A DNA stretch of 64,000 nt from an uncultured Bryobacteraceae bacterium (GCA_937924525.1 CALDSU010000005.1:496001-560000); one strand, 5' to 3'. Positions 17,673 through 26,889 are shown, counted from the stretch's first letter. Notes: generated by a model not told the origin, from the letters alone. Numbers and translations: made by a program.

Positions 17673-18122
17673 ATGAACAACCGGACGGCGTATGACGAAT
17701 CGATCGACCTTTCCCAGTTCGACCCGGACTACCAGCGTGCGGAATTGAACAACGGCCAACTGGGCCAGGATATTCCCGACGGCCAGTATTTGGTGAGCGT
17801 GGAAGAGGCCCGACTCGGACGGACCCAGTCCACGGGCAAGCCGATGCTTTCCTGGACGCTGCGGATCCTGGGACCCACCGCACAGGACCGCCTCCTGTGG
17901 AAGCACCGGGTGATCTCCGATAAGACCCTCGCCTGGGTCAAGCAAGAGCTGGCGGCTTGCGGCCTGGTGCTGGAGAAGTTCTCCGACCTGCCGCGCCGGT
18001 TGCCGGAATTGCGGGCGCTCGAGATCACTGTGGTCAAGCGCACGCGGGACGGGCGGTACGACATCTACTTCCAGCGCGGACGCAGGCAAGCCCCGGAGAT
18101 GGATGAAGAGTTGCCGTTTTGA
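17673..18122 (+). CDS. DUF669-like phage-type protein with SSB-like acidic C-terminal tip
   Basis: 149 residues from the ATG at 17673, which follows an AAGAAGAGGGG purine-rich ribosome binding site. The sequence matches the pattern of DUF669 proteins: an acidic N-terminus (DLSQFDPDYQRAE), a beta-strand core (IPDGQYLVSVEEARLGRT, MLSWTLRILG), then strands ending DIYFQRGRR. DUF669 genes usually sit in phage recombination/replication modules and may bind single-stranded DNA. The last residues, EMDEELPF, mimic the acidic tip of bacterial SSB that recruits partner proteins. No other phage gene lies nearby, so it may be a domesticated remnant or a chromosomal family member. Function inferred. Confidence 0.6.
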   Translation: MNNRTAYDESIDLSQFDPDYQRAELNNGQLGQDIPDGQYLVSVEEARLGRTQSTGKPMLSWTLRILGPTAQDRLLWKHRVISDKTLAWVKQELAACGLVLEKFSDLPRRLPELRALEITVVKRTRDGRYDIYFQRGRRQAPEMDEELPF

Positions 18123-18301
18123 GCGTGCGCGGCGAAGACCGGCGCCAACTGGTTCTCCCCATCCGGAACCCGCCGGGTCGATTCCCGTTAGCGCGACCAA
18201 TCCCTCATAAAAGTTGCGGGCCCCGCGCGAAAACCATTCGCTTCCAAGCCAGGAGGTGAACTCAGCTACGGATAACCCCGCTGCGCGTGGCGCGCTTGGC
18301 G

Positions 18302-20815
18302 TTAACGCCCGCCGGGGCTCAGCGCATAGTCGGCGGCCAGCGAGAGTTTCTCGCCCGGACGCAAGTTCGCCTCGCGCGACCACAGTCCCAGCGTCACCAG
18401 CGGCGCGCCGCGGAGGGTCCATTGCAGCGTGCAACGCTCCGCCTGCGCGAGTGCGAACCGGTTGATCAAGCCAGGCACGCCGCTGCGGTGATATGCCACC
18501 CATTCGCCAGCGGGGCGTTCGCCCGCCCGCAGCGTCGCCGCGCCGTTGGTCTCTTCGCCGGGCACGAACAGCGCCCGGTCGAACGCCGCGCCTTCGACGG
18601 GCCGGTACCGTAAGGCAAGCTGCGTGCCGTCCAGGTCGTCGGCGGGGCTGTAGTCCGCGCGGGCCGCCAGCGCTACCGGCAGCGGATCCGCGCCCGTATT
18701 CTCCACCTCCGTTTCCGTGTGCACCACGGCCTCGCCGAGCGCGATGGTGCGGCGCAACCGCAGTCCTGGCCCGCTGGCGGTCAGGCGCAATTCCTTCCCG
18801 GCGGTCTCTGCCTCGGGATCCCACTTCAACTCATAGGTTTTCCCGTGGTAGCCGGCCGCGGCGAACGCCCAGGCGCCGCTCAGGTCGGGGTAGCCCCAAC
18901 TTCCCGCGTCCGGCACGCGCAAGGCGTTCTGGCCGGTAGCGCGCTGCGCGATCTCGATCATCCGGCCGCCCAGTTCCGGCGCCACAGTGACGCGCAGGCT
19001 GGGGTTCTCCAGCGTGTATACGCGATACGGGCGGATACGCCGGGCGAAAGCCTCGGCGTGATCGTCTACTTTCCGCGCTTCGCTGAAATACTCGATGCCG
19101 TAGCTCTTGGCGCGCGCTACAAATGCCGCGAACCGGCGCTTCAGCCCCTCCGGGTCGGCGGGACCATACGTGCCGCCGCGCACGACAAACTGGCGGGCGT
19201 GGGACAGGTCGACGTAGTCGATGGACATCCGCGCCTGGTCCACCCGGCGGCGCACGACGTCGCTATTGGCAGCCGCTTCAGCCTTGGCCAACAGCGCCCG
19301 CGCCTCGTCGAGAAACGCCCGGTTCAGGAACGGCATGCGCGGGTGGACGAAGATCCAGAGGTGATGGCCCGCGCCGCGCGGCGGCATCCGCACTTGCCGG
19401 TGCAGCAGGTCGAAGTACGCACGCATGGGCTTGGCCGCCTTCTCGTAGTAGGCGTCCAGGAAGTCGTCGATCTCCCGCTCGGGATTCAAGTTGGGATTCC
19501 ACAGCAGGCGGGCCATCAGGTACGACCGCAGGTGTGCGTTCTCCCCGCCGCCGCCCGGCGCGTAAGCGCCCTGCAAAAACAGGCCCACCACGCCGTGACG
19601 CTGGTACATCGGGATGTCCGCGGCCAGTTCGTCGAAGTCGGGAAACGGCAGCAGATAGTGCGAGAAGTTGGTGTTGTAGTGCCAGATGTACAACTGGTTC
19701 GTAATGCGCGACCACTCCTTCAGCAGGTTCACGAAAAAGCGGTTATAGGGGCACTGCTCGTAAGGGTGCGCCTCGCAGGCGCCGATGGGGCAGAGACGGA
19801 TGCGCACGTTCGGGCGCGGGCGCACGTGCCGCGGCGGGCGTTCGGTATACCAGTAAGCCAGGGTGTCGATGAGAATGCCGGGGTTGGTCCTCTCGATCTG
19901 CTCGGCCACGCGGTTGACGTAGTGCAGGACGGGGCCGGAATGCACGCCGCCTTCCTGCTCCTCCACGCGGCGGCAGTTGTCGCATTCGCACCAGCCCTGC
20001 CAGTCGTTCTGGGAAACCGAGATGATCTTGGCCTCCGGGTGCTGGCGAATCCACCGGCGCACGGACTCGACGCCGATGCGCAGCACGTCGGGATTGGTCA
20101 GGCAAAGCTGCCCGCGCTCCACGCGGCGCTCGCCGTCGATCAACGAGAAGTATTCGGGATGATCCTTGAAGTATTTCTCCGGCGGAACCAGTTCGAAAAA
20201 CGAATGCACGAACGGGTAGTACTGCACTTTTCCGCCCGTGGACTCATCCAGCTTGTGGCTCTGGCCGTTGAGGCGATTGCGCGCGGACCAGTCCTGGTCC
20301 CACGCTTCGGTGAAAAAGGTCTCGCGATATTCGAAGGCGGGTTTCTCGGTGATATCGAGCGCTCCCACTGCCAGCGTCGGGCGCTTGGGGATGCGGGTGA
20401 CTCCGGGGGCAAACCAGCGGCAGCCCAGGCGGTCCAGGAAGCCGTAGACGCCGTACATAGTGCCGCGCAGGCGCCCGCCTGCGATGATGAGGTGGCGTCC
20501 GCTGGTTTTCAGCGCGTAGCCTTCGTCGCCCAACTGGTCATAGGGAAGGGCCACGCCGAGCGCGTCGAGCGCCGGTGAGCGGCCCACAAAGATCAACGGC
20601 TGGCTGGCCGGCGCGGCGCCGGTCAACAGAGGCAGGGTGGCGCCCGTCATCTGGCGCAAGTGTTCCTGGAGTTCGGCGGCGGCGCGCCGTTCGGACGGCG
20701 ACGCCTGGCCGCCGATCAGGATCGCGTAATCGGACCGGCCGCCTCTGGCCAGCGTCAGGGATCCCGCCTGGCAGAGCGGAGCAAGGAACAACAGTGCGGC
20801 GAGGATGGCCTGCAT
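18302..20815 (-). CDS. Secreted DUF4838 protein with alpha-glucuronidase-like N-terminal domain
   Basis: 837 residues from the ATG at 20815, giving the signal peptide MQAILAALLFLAPLCQAG; an ATG at 20827 lies inside a TAGAAT -10-like hexamer and is less likely. Residues about 30-140 form a GH67-type N-terminal domain (ERRAAAELQEHLRQMTGATL, GTMYGVYGFLDRLGCRWFAP). The DUF4838 TIM-barrel-like region follows (about 170-480), including HPEYFSLIDGERR, ISVSQNDWQGWCECDNCRR and LRLLWNPNLN-like elements. The C-terminal third is beta-rich. The family is linked to plant or microbial polysaccharide degradation, but the substrate and mechanism are not established. It is divergent from the Gfo/Idh operon at 20887. 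Confidence 0.8.
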   Translation of the reverse strand: MQAILAALLFLAPLCQAGSLTLARGGRSDYAILIGGQASPSERRAAAELQEHLRQMTGATLPLLTGAAPASQPLIFVGRSPALDALGVALPYDQLGDEGYALKTSGRHLIIAGGRLRGTMYGVYGFLDRLGCRWFAPGVTRIPKRPTLAVGALDITEKPAFEYRETFFTEAWDQDWSARNRLNGQSHKLDESTGGKVQYYPFVHSFFELVPPEKYFKDHPEYFSLIDGERRVERGQLCLTNPDVLRIGVESVRRWIRQHPEAKIISVSQNDWQGWCECDNCRRVEEQEGGVHSGPVLHYVNRVAEQIERTNPGILIDTLAYWYTERPPRHVRPRPNVRIRLCPIGACEAHPYEQCPYNRFFVNLLKEWSRITNQLYIWHYNTNFSHYLLPFPDFDELAADIPMYQRHGVVGLFLQGAYAPGGGGENAHLRSYLMARLLWNPNLNPEREIDDFLDAYYEKAAKPMRAYFDLLHRQVRMPPRGAGHHLWIFVHPRMPFLNRAFLDEARALLAKAEAAANSDVVRRRVDQARMSIDYVDLSHARQFVVRGGTYGPADPEGLKRRFAAFVARAKSYGIEYFSEARKVDDHAEAFARRIRPYRVYTLENPSLRVTVAPELGGRMIEIAQRATGQNALRVPDAGSWGYPDLSGAWAFAAAGYHGKTYELKWDPEAETAGKELRLTASGPGLRLRRTIALGEAVVHTETEVENTGADPLPVALAARADYSPADDLDGTQLALRYRPVEGAAFDRALFVPGEETNGAATLRAGERPAGEWVAYHRSGVPGLINRFALAQAERCTLQWTLRGAPLVTLGLWSREANLRPGEKLSLAADYALSPGGR

Positions 20816-20886
20816 AATCGCGGCCATTCTACCGCTCGACTCTCCCGGCGGAAAGGAGTAGCCTGAGACCGTTAGGAGCGATTTGC

Positions 20887-22062
20887 ATGCCGATTTCGCG
20901 ACGCGCGTTTGCCGCGGCTTCCTCGGCCGCCTCGCTGGCGCGGGTGATGGGCGCCAACGACCGCGTTCGGGTGGGGATCATCGGGACCGGCGGGCGCGGG
21001 ATGAACCACCTTCAGGAACTCAAGCAAGACGCTGCCGCCAACGCGGAGATCGTGGCGCTGTGCGACGTTTGGCGGATCAATCTCGAGCGGGCCGTGGAAG
21101 CCGCCGGCAGCCGCCCGCGCGCCACCTCCCACTACCAGGAACTGCTGAGCTGGCCTGAAGTGGACGCGGTAATCATCGCCGGGCCGGATTTCGGCCACAG
21201 CCGGATGCTCGCGGAAGCCCTGCGCGCCGGCAAGGATGTCTACGTAGAAAAGCCCTTTGGCACGGATTTTGCCGAAGCCAAGGCGGCATACCAGGCGGCG
21301 CGCGCCAGCGGCCGCGTCGTGCAGGCCGGCACGCAGTGGCGGAGCCAGCCCGAGTTCGTGGGCGCCAAGGAATTGCTGGACGCGGGCGCGATCGGCCAGG
21401 TGACCCGCGCCGAGTTCCGTATCGGCTTCTATGAACCGCGCTGGGCGCGCGATTATCACCACGTGGCGGAGGCGGAGGTCGACTGGAAGAATTTTCTCCT
21501 GCACCGCCCGCCGCGGCCGTTCGACGCCCGCCGGTTCCGCCAATGGCAGCTGTTCCGCGACTACACCAACGGCATTCCGGGCCTGTGGATGTCCCACTGG
21601 GCCAACCTGGCGGCGTGGTATCTCAACGATCCGTACCCGGCGAGCGCGGTCACCCTCGGCGGCGTCTACCGCTGGAAGGACGGACGGGAAACCGAAGATA
21701 TCTTCGAGGCGCTGCTCGAATACCCGTCGGGCGTGTTCGCCAGCTTCGAGATGCGCCTGACCAACGCGGCGGGCAGCGCGCACCGCTGGTATGGCGACAA
21801 GGGCACCATCGACCTGCTGGCGAAAACGGTGAGCGGCGAGGGCAGTACCCGTTCCGACCGCGTGGCGGCGACCAAACCGATCACGCCGGTTCCCACGACC
21901 TCCCATTTGCGCGACTTCCTGGATTGCGTGCGGACGCGCGGGACGCCGCGCTCGCCCGCGGAGATGGGCTTCGCGCACGCGGTGGCCGGGACGATGGCGG
22001 CGCGGGCGCTGGAACTCGGCCGCAAGGTGCGGTTCGACCGCGAACGCCTGGAGTTGCTGTGA
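20887..22062 (+). CDS. Exported Gfo/Idh/MocA family oxidoreductase
   Basis: 391 residues. The N-terminus (MPISRRAFAAASSAASLA) is a twin-arginine-type signal, followed by the Rossmann fold (VRVGIIGTGGRGMNHL), the EKPFG motif (KDVYVEKPFGTDF) for nicotinamide and substrate binding, and the C-terminal domain. Compared with the 13626 protein it has WMSHWANLAAWYL in place of the GxHxxD/H motif, with the His conserved. The stop overlaps the next gene's GTG start (GTGA at 22059-22062), and that gene's stop overlaps the following ATG, so three genes are translationally coupled: oxidoreductase, enolase-superfamily enzyme, DUF6807 protein. A periplasmic sugar-modifying pathway is a reasonable inference. 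Confidence 0.88.
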   Translation: MPISRRAFAAASSAASLARVMGANDRVRVGIIGTGGRGMNHLQELKQDAAANAEIVALCDVWRINLERAVEAAGSRPRATSHYQELLSWPEVDAVIIAGPDFGHSRMLAEALRAGKDVYVEKPFGTDFAEAKAAYQAARASGRVVQAGTQWRSQPEFVGAKELLDAGAIGQVTRAEFRIGFYEPRWARDYHHVAEAEVDWKNFLLHRPPRPFDARRFRQWQLFRDYTNGIPGLWMSHWANLAAWYLNDPYPASAVTLGGVYRWKDGRETEDIFEALLEYPSGVFASFEMRLTNAAGSAHRWYGDKGTIDLLAKTVSGEGSTRSDRVAATKPITPVPTTSHLRDFLDCVRTRGTPRSPAEMGFAHAVAGTMAARALELGRKVRFDRERLELL

Positions 22063-23216
22063 CCCGCCGCGGATTTCTGGCCAGCGCCGCGGCGGCCGGC
22101 GCCCTTCCGGGGGCGGCTCCGCCGGTGCGGCGGGTGGATCTCTTCCCGGCGCCCTACCCCACCCGGGGCTTCTTCAAGTTTTTCGCCAAACCGGAGCGGC
22201 CTTCTATTTTGGTCAAGATCACGCTGGAAAACGGCGTGGCCGGCTGGGGGCAAAGCGTGCCGGTGCCCACCTGGAGTTACGAAACGCTCGAGTCCGCGCT
22301 CTCCACGCTGAAGTTGTATCTGACGCCCGCCTTGCTCGGCCGCGACCCGCTGGACATCGCCGGCGCGCACGAGGCGATGCGCAAGGCAATCTCGCCCTCT
22401 TTTTCCACCGGCATGCCCATCGCCAAGGCGGGCATCGACCTGGCCCTGCACGACATCGCCGGCAAACTCGCCGGACGAAGCCTGCCCGAACTGTGGGGAC
22501 GCAAACCGCTCGAGCGCATCACGCTAAGCTGGACGGTGAACGTGCAGTCGCTGGCCGATACGGAGAAGTCAGTGGCCGAAGGCCGCGCCGCCGGGTACCG
22601 CAATTTCAACATGAAGATCGCGCCCGACCCCAAGTTCGACATCGAACTCTGCAAGCGGGTGCGCGCGCTGGCCCCGGAGGCTTTCCTGTGGGTAGACGCC
22701 AACGGCGGCTATGACCTGGCGGACGCACTTTGGGTGGCGCCGCGCTTGGCTGACCTTGGCGTCGATATTTTCGAACAGCCAGTCCCCGCCAACCGGCTGA
22801 CCGGGTACCGCGAACTGCGCAAGCAGCGCGCCCTGCCCATCCTGATGGACGAAGGCGTGGTCTCCAGCGCCGAGCTGATCGAGTTTATCCGGCTGGACCT
22901 GCTCGACGGCGTGGCCATGAAACCGGCGCGCACGGCGGGTCTGTGGGATGCGCGGCGGCAGGTCGAGATCCTGCACGACGCGGGCCTGTTGTTCCTCGGC
23001 AGCGGCTTGACGGATCCGGACGTGTCCCTGGCGGCGTCCCTGCAACTGTACGCCGCTTACGGCCTGCGGTTTCCCGCCGCGCTGAACGGGCCGCAGTTTC
23101 TCCGGGGCTCCTTTCTCGCCGCCCCCCTTGCGGTCAAAGACGGCGCGGCCATCGTCCCCGGCGGCCCGGGTTTGGGCGTTCGCGTCGACGAAACCAAGCT
23201 GGGAGAACCGGCATGA
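22059..23216 (+). CDS. Tat-exported mandelate racemase/muconate lactonizing enzyme family protein
   Basis: 385 residues from the GTG at 22059. An enolase-superfamily protein with a twin-arginine signal (TRRGFLASAAAAGALPG) is unusual, since these enzymes are normally cytoplasmic. The capping domain occupies residues 20-150 and the TIM barrel the rest. Metal ligands fit WVDANGGY (Asp), FEQPVP (Glu) and LMDEG (Asp/Glu), and the general-base Lys fits VAMKPART. The KxK motif reads FNMK, so its first Lys is Asn. The reaction would be abstraction of a proton alpha to a carboxylate; substrate unknown. Middle gene of a three-gene overlapping operon. Confidence 0.85.
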   Translation: MTRRGFLASAAAAGALPGAAPPVRRVDLFPAPYPTRGFFKFFAKPERPSILVKITLENGVAGWGQSVPVPTWSYETLESALSTLKLYLTPALLGRDPLDIAGAHEAMRKAISPSFSTGMPIAKAGIDLALHDIAGKLAGRSLPELWGRKPLERITLSWTVNVQSLADTEKSVAEGRAAGYRNFNMKIAPDPKFDIELCKRVRALAPEAFLWVDANGGYDLADALWVAPRLADLGVDIFEQPVPANRLTGYRELRKQRALPILMDEGVVSSAELIEFIRLDLLDGVAMKPARTAGLWDARRQVEILHDAGLLFLGSGLTDPDVSLAASLQLYAAYGLRFPAALNGPQFLRGSFLAAPLAVKDGAAIVPGGPGLGVRVDETKLGEPA

Positions 23217-24067
23217 AGAGCGCAAGCCTGTTTCTGCTAGCGGCCGCGCTGGCGGCGGAGACGGGCTTTACGCTGCGGGAGAGCCAACCCGGCTCGCTGG
23301 AAATCCGCGAGAACGGGCGTCCGGTGCTGGTCTATCGCGCCGCGCCGCAGTTGAAGCCCGGCGTCGCCGAGCGCTACCGGCGCGGTTGCTATGTGCATCC
23401 GATCTGGACGCCGGGCGGCACGATCCTCACGGACGACTTTCCGGCAGACCACTACCATCACCGCGGCATGGCGTGGATGTGGCCTGAGGTCTTCTGGCGC
23501 GGCAAACAATATGACATGTGGGTGCCGGGCGAGTTGCAGAACCGGTTTGTCCGCTGGCTGGAGCGCAGCGGGGGCCGCCAGCGGGCCCGCCTGCGCGTGG
23601 AAAACGGCTGGTTCCTGGGCGAAGCGCAAGCCTTGCGCGAGACCGTGGCCATCGACGTGCTCCCGGCGGTGGGCCCGTCACGCACCCTGGCGGTCGCATT
23701 GCGGTTCGCCCCGCTCCGCGAACCGGTGACCATCCGGGGAGTGACGCCGGACCAGAAGGGATATGGTGGGTTGGTGCTGCGCTTCGCGCCCCGCACGGCC
23801 ACGCAGGTGCGCGGTCCCGGCGAGCGCGACGCGCCGGATTCCAACCTGCGTCCCTTGCCCTGGGCCGAGCTCGACGGCGTGTTTGCCGGTAAGCGCGCCG
23901 GCGCGCGGATCACCATCGACCCCGCGAATCCCGGCTATCCGAACGGTTGGTGCCTGCGCCACTACGGCTTCCTCGGCGTCAACTTTCCCGGCCTGACGGG
24001 GTACACCATCGAACCGGGCCAGCCGCTGACGCTGCGCTATCGCGTGACGGTGTTCGACGGCGAGTAA
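23213..24067 (+). CDS. Secreted DUF6807 (PmoA-like) family protein
   Basis: 284 residues with a signal peptide (MKSASLFLLAAALAAETG). The beta-rich body carries the family pattern YRRGCYVHPIWTPGG, DDFPADHYHHRGMAW (a His cluster that may bind a metal or sugar) and the C-terminal HYGFLGVNFPG. The start ATG overlaps the preceding stop (ATGA). In this group DUF6807 proteins commonly accompany Gfo/Idh oxidoreductases and sugar epimerases; a role in periplasmic glycan or sugar processing is inferred. A short GC hairpin with TTTT follows, so this is the operon end. Confidence 0.78.
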   Translation: MKSASLFLLAAALAAETGFTLRESQPGSLEIRENGRPVLVYRAAPQLKPGVAERYRRGCYVHPIWTPGGTILTDDFPADHYHHRGMAWMWPEVFWRGKQYDMWVPGELQNRFVRWLERSGGRQRARLRVENGWFLGEAQALRETVAIDVLPAVGPSRTLAVALRFAPLREPVTIRGVTPDQKGYGGLVLRFAPRTATQVRGPGERDAPDSNLRPLPWAELDGVFAGKRAGARITIDPANPGYPNGWCLRHYGFLGVNFPGLTGYTIEPGQPLTLRYRVTVFDGE

Positions 24068-24068
24068 C

Positions 24069-24085
24069 GCCCCCCGGGGGCTTTT
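24069..24085 (+). terminator. Possible short intrinsic terminator
   Basis: GCCCC and GGGGC (24069-24073 and 24077-24081) form a 5-bp hairpin with a 3-base loop, followed directly by TTTT. Position immediately after the stop codon of the three-gene operon supports the call; the short stem and T-run weaken it. Confidence 0.35.
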
Positions 24086-24133
24086 CCCCGCGCCTGAGCG
24101 GGAGTAGCATCGGAGCCGGTAGGTAGGAGTCCG

Positions 24134-25660
24134 GTGAACGCTTCCTGTCATCCTTGCGCCGCTCCGTGCGGTCTCACTCGCCGGCAAATGCTGGCCGCGC
24201 TTCCTCCCGCGGCGGGCGTGGCTCTCGCCCCGCGCGCCGCCTCGGCCGAACCGGGCCGCCAAGCCCCGGTCCGCCGGGCGCTTTCCGTACAACCCATCCT
24301 TCTGTACAACCTGCATCCGCCCCGGTCGCAGACCAGCTACCGGCCCTGGGGCGGGTTGATCAGCGCCGCCGATGCCGCCGCGGAGCGCGAGCGCATCGGG
24401 CGCGAATTGGCCACGATGGGCCGGCAGGCCGATTTTCCCCTGGAGTGCAAGCCGCTCGCCGAGGCCGGTGCGCCCGAGCAGGCGGCCGCCGCGGCCCAGG
24501 GCGCGCACGACGTCACGCTGCTGTACGGCGCCAGCGGATCGGTGAAGACGCTCGAAGCCGCGGCTGCCGCCAAGCCATGGAACCTGCTCTTCGTCCGGCA
24601 CCGCTCGGGGCCGGTATACCTTTGGTATGAAATCGCCCACGCCCGTTTCCTGCGCAAGACGGTGGACGAGTTCGGCCAGCCCGGCATGGATGTCGATGAC
24701 GTCATCGTCGACCGCTACGACACGGTCCTGTCGCGCCTGCGGGCCTTCTTCGCGGTGAAGAACACGCTCGGCAAGCGCGTGGTCGCCGTCGGGGGACCCA
24801 GCGGCTGGGGCGCGGGCGGGCGGAAAGCGCCCGACATCTCCCGCTCACTTTGGAAACTGGACTTGCAGGACGTCTCGTATGACGAACTCGGCAAGCGCAT
24901 CGTGCAGGCGCGGCAGAATGCCGCCCTGGTCAAGCGCTCCCGCGACCTGGCGGCCAAGTACCTGAACTCGCCCGGCGTTTCCCTGGAAACCGGGCGCGCG
25001 TTCGTCGACCAGGCGTTCCTGCTGCGCGACGTGTTTCAGCAACTGCTCGACGAAGCGCAGACAGACGCGATTACCATCAACCACTGCATGTCAACCATCA
25101 TGCCGATGTCGGAAACCACGGCGTGCCTGCCCCTGAGCCTGTTGAACGACGACGGCTACCTGGCGTTCTGCGAATCGGACTTCGTGGTGGTGCCGTCGGG
25201 CATCCTGCTGCATTACCTGTCCGGCAAACCGGTTTTTCTGAATGACCCGACGTATCCGCACGATGGCATCGTCACGCTGGCGCACTGCACCGCCCCGCGG
25301 CGCATGGATGGCGTGCGCGACGAACCGGTCCGGCTGTTGACGCACTTCGAATCCGACTACGGCGCGGCGCCCAAAGTGGAGATGGCTCGCGGCACGGTGG
25401 TGACCAACCTGATTCCGGATTTCGACTGTAAGAAGTGGGTCGGCTTCCGGGGTCAGGTGGTCGACGCTCCCTTCCTGCCGATCTGCCGTTCGCAAATCGA
25501 CGTCACGATTGAGGGCGACCAGGACCGGCTCCTGCGCGAACACGGCGGCTTCCACTGGATGACCGGCTACGGCGACTATCTCCAGGAGACGGGCTACGCG
25601 TTGCGGAAGCTGGGGGTCGGCTGGCTCAACCTGAGTAAGCCGGGGGCGCAGGTCACCTGA
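24134..25660 (+). CDS. Exported sugar isomerase-like protein (L-fucose/arabinose isomerase fold)
   Basis: 508 residues from GTG, with GTAGGAGT upstream as ribosome binding site. The N-terminus (LTRRQMLAALPPAAGVALA) looks like a twin-arginine signal. The body resembles the L-fucose/L-arabinose isomerase-like superfamily: an alpha/beta N-terminal part with VTLLYGASGS, a central Rossmann-like domain (RVVAVGGPSGW) and a C-terminal domain with DAITINHCMSTIMPMSE, CESDFVVVPSG, and NDPTYPHDGIVTLAHCTAP. The metal-binding Glu/Asp/His set cannot be confirmed by eye. An exported isomerase-like protein beside exported sugar oxidoreductases suggests periplasmic sugar handling. It may not be catalytic. Confidence 0.65.
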   Translation: MNASCHPCAAPCGLTRRQMLAALPPAAGVALAPRAASAEPGRQAPVRRALSVQPILLYNLHPPRSQTSYRPWGGLISAADAAAERERIGRELATMGRQADFPLECKPLAEAGAPEQAAAAAQGAHDVTLLYGASGSVKTLEAAAAAKPWNLLFVRHRSGPVYLWYEIAHARFLRKTVDEFGQPGMDVDDVIVDRYDTVLSRLRAFFAVKNTLGKRVVAVGGPSGWGAGGRKAPDISRSLWKLDLQDVSYDELGKRIVQARQNAALVKRSRDLAAKYLNSPGVSLETGRAFVDQAFLLRDVFQQLLDEAQTDAITINHCMSTIMPMSETTACLPLSLLNDDGYLAFCESDFVVVPSGILLHYLSGKPVFLNDPTYPHDGIVTLAHCTAPRRMDGVRDEPVRLLTHFESDYGAAPKVEMARGTVVTNLIPDFDCKKWVGFRGQVVDAPFLPICRSQIDVTIEGDQDRLLREHGGFHWMTGYGDYLQETGYALRKLGVGWLNLSKPGAQVT

Positions 25661-25902
25661 CGGCGGAATAGGGCGCCGTTTTCCTGCTGTCTCCCGGCTA
25701 CGCCGCGGCGCCGCGCTCCTCCGCGAGCCGGCCGCCCGCATCGAACGGGCGAAAGGCATGTCGGCCGCCCCACCGCGGTTTGCCGGCGGATGACTCCCAA
25801 GGCAGGCCGTGTGCGGAAAGGCGGCAGCCGAACCGCGCGCCAAGGTTCCCGGCCCAGGGCATCCAGCCCGGCGCGATTTCCAAAAGAAGATACGCTGGAG
25901 GG

Positions 25903-26889
25903 ATGTTCCGCGTCGCAGGATTGCTGCTGTTGCTGGCCGGCGGGACCACCGGCGAAACCCACCGCGTGGTGGCGGAGACGTACCATCACACCTTCTCCCG
26001 CGCGCATCCCGTTCTGCTGCGCGTGCGCCCCGGGGACCGCGTCATCACTAAGACGGTCGACTCGGCCGGGTTCGACTTCCACGGCGTCCGGCGAACCCAG
26101 ACGCACGGCAATCCACTCACCGGGCCGTTCTTTGTGGAAGGAGCGGAACCGGGCGACGCGCTGCTGGTGCGGATCGAGAAAATCCGGCTAAACCGGGCGT
26201 CGGGGTATTCGGGTTACCAGGTATCGGCGGGCGCGCTTCCACCGGAACTGGCCGCGGAAAAGCCCCGGGCGGACGCCGTCTACGCCGGATACGACTACCT
26301 GCGTCCGTGGGAGATTGACCTGGCGCGCCAGAGGGTGCGGCTGCGGGAGCCGCACAGCCGACGGTTGGCCCTCGAATTCGCGGCGGCGCCGATGCTGGGC
26401 TGCATCGGCGTCGCGCCGGAGGGCGACTACGCGCCGCGCTCGGGACCGGCGGGCTACTGGGGAGGCAACCTCGATTACCGCCACATTCGCGAGGGCGCCA
26501 CGGTCTGGCTGCCGGTGTTCCATCCGGGCGGCTTGCTGTTTCTCGGCGACGGGCACGCTCTCCAGGGCGACGGCGAAGCGATCGGCTCCGGCGTCGAAAC
26601 CTCGCTGGATGTCGAATTCTCGGTAGCGTTGAAGAAAGGCTACCGGCTGACCACCCCACGCGTCGAAACGGCGGATTGGATCGTCAGCGTGGGCGCGCGG
26701 GAGAAGGGCGAGTTCCAGGGAACGCTGGAACTGGCGACCCGGGACCTGCTGCGCTGGCTGGTGACCGACTACGGGATTGAGCCGTGGGCCGCGCACGTGC
26801 TGCTGGGAATGCAGGCGCGCTACGAAGTAGCGTCGCTGGCGGGAACCACGGCGGCCGGCATCGCCAAGCGCGGGCTGCCAGCTCGGTGA
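25903..26889 (+). CDS. Secreted acetamidase/formamidase family protein
   Basis: 328 residues from the ATG at 25903, preceded by CTGGAGGG; the reading frame is open farther upstream but the signal peptide MFRVAGLLLLLAGGTTG defines this start. Family blocks of FmdA_AmdA proteins are present: HPVLLRVRPGDRVITKTVDS, GNPLTGPFFVEGAEPGDALLVRI, MLGCIGVAPEG, GYWGGNLDYRHIREGATVWLPVFHPGGLLFLGDGHALQGDGE (split here as successive motifs), and a C-terminal GIAKRG. The family hydrolyses short amides such as formamide; export is common for acidobacterial members. Converges on the next gene with 12 bases between stop codons. Confidence 0.85.
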   Translation: MFRVAGLLLLLAGGTTGETHRVVAETYHHTFSRAHPVLLRVRPGDRVITKTVDSAGFDFHGVRRTQTHGNPLTGPFFVEGAEPGDALLVRIEKIRLNRASGYSGYQVSAGALPPELAAEKPRADAVYAGYDYLRPWEIDLARQRVRLREPHSRRLALEFAAAPMLGCIGVAPEGDYAPRSGPAGYWGGNLDYRHIREGATVWLPVFHPGGLLFLGDGHALQGDGEAIGSGVETSLDVEFSVALKKGYRLTTPRVETADWIVSVGAREKGEFQGTLELATRDLLRWLVTDYGIEPWAAHVLLGMQARYEVASLAGTTAAGIAKRGLPAR

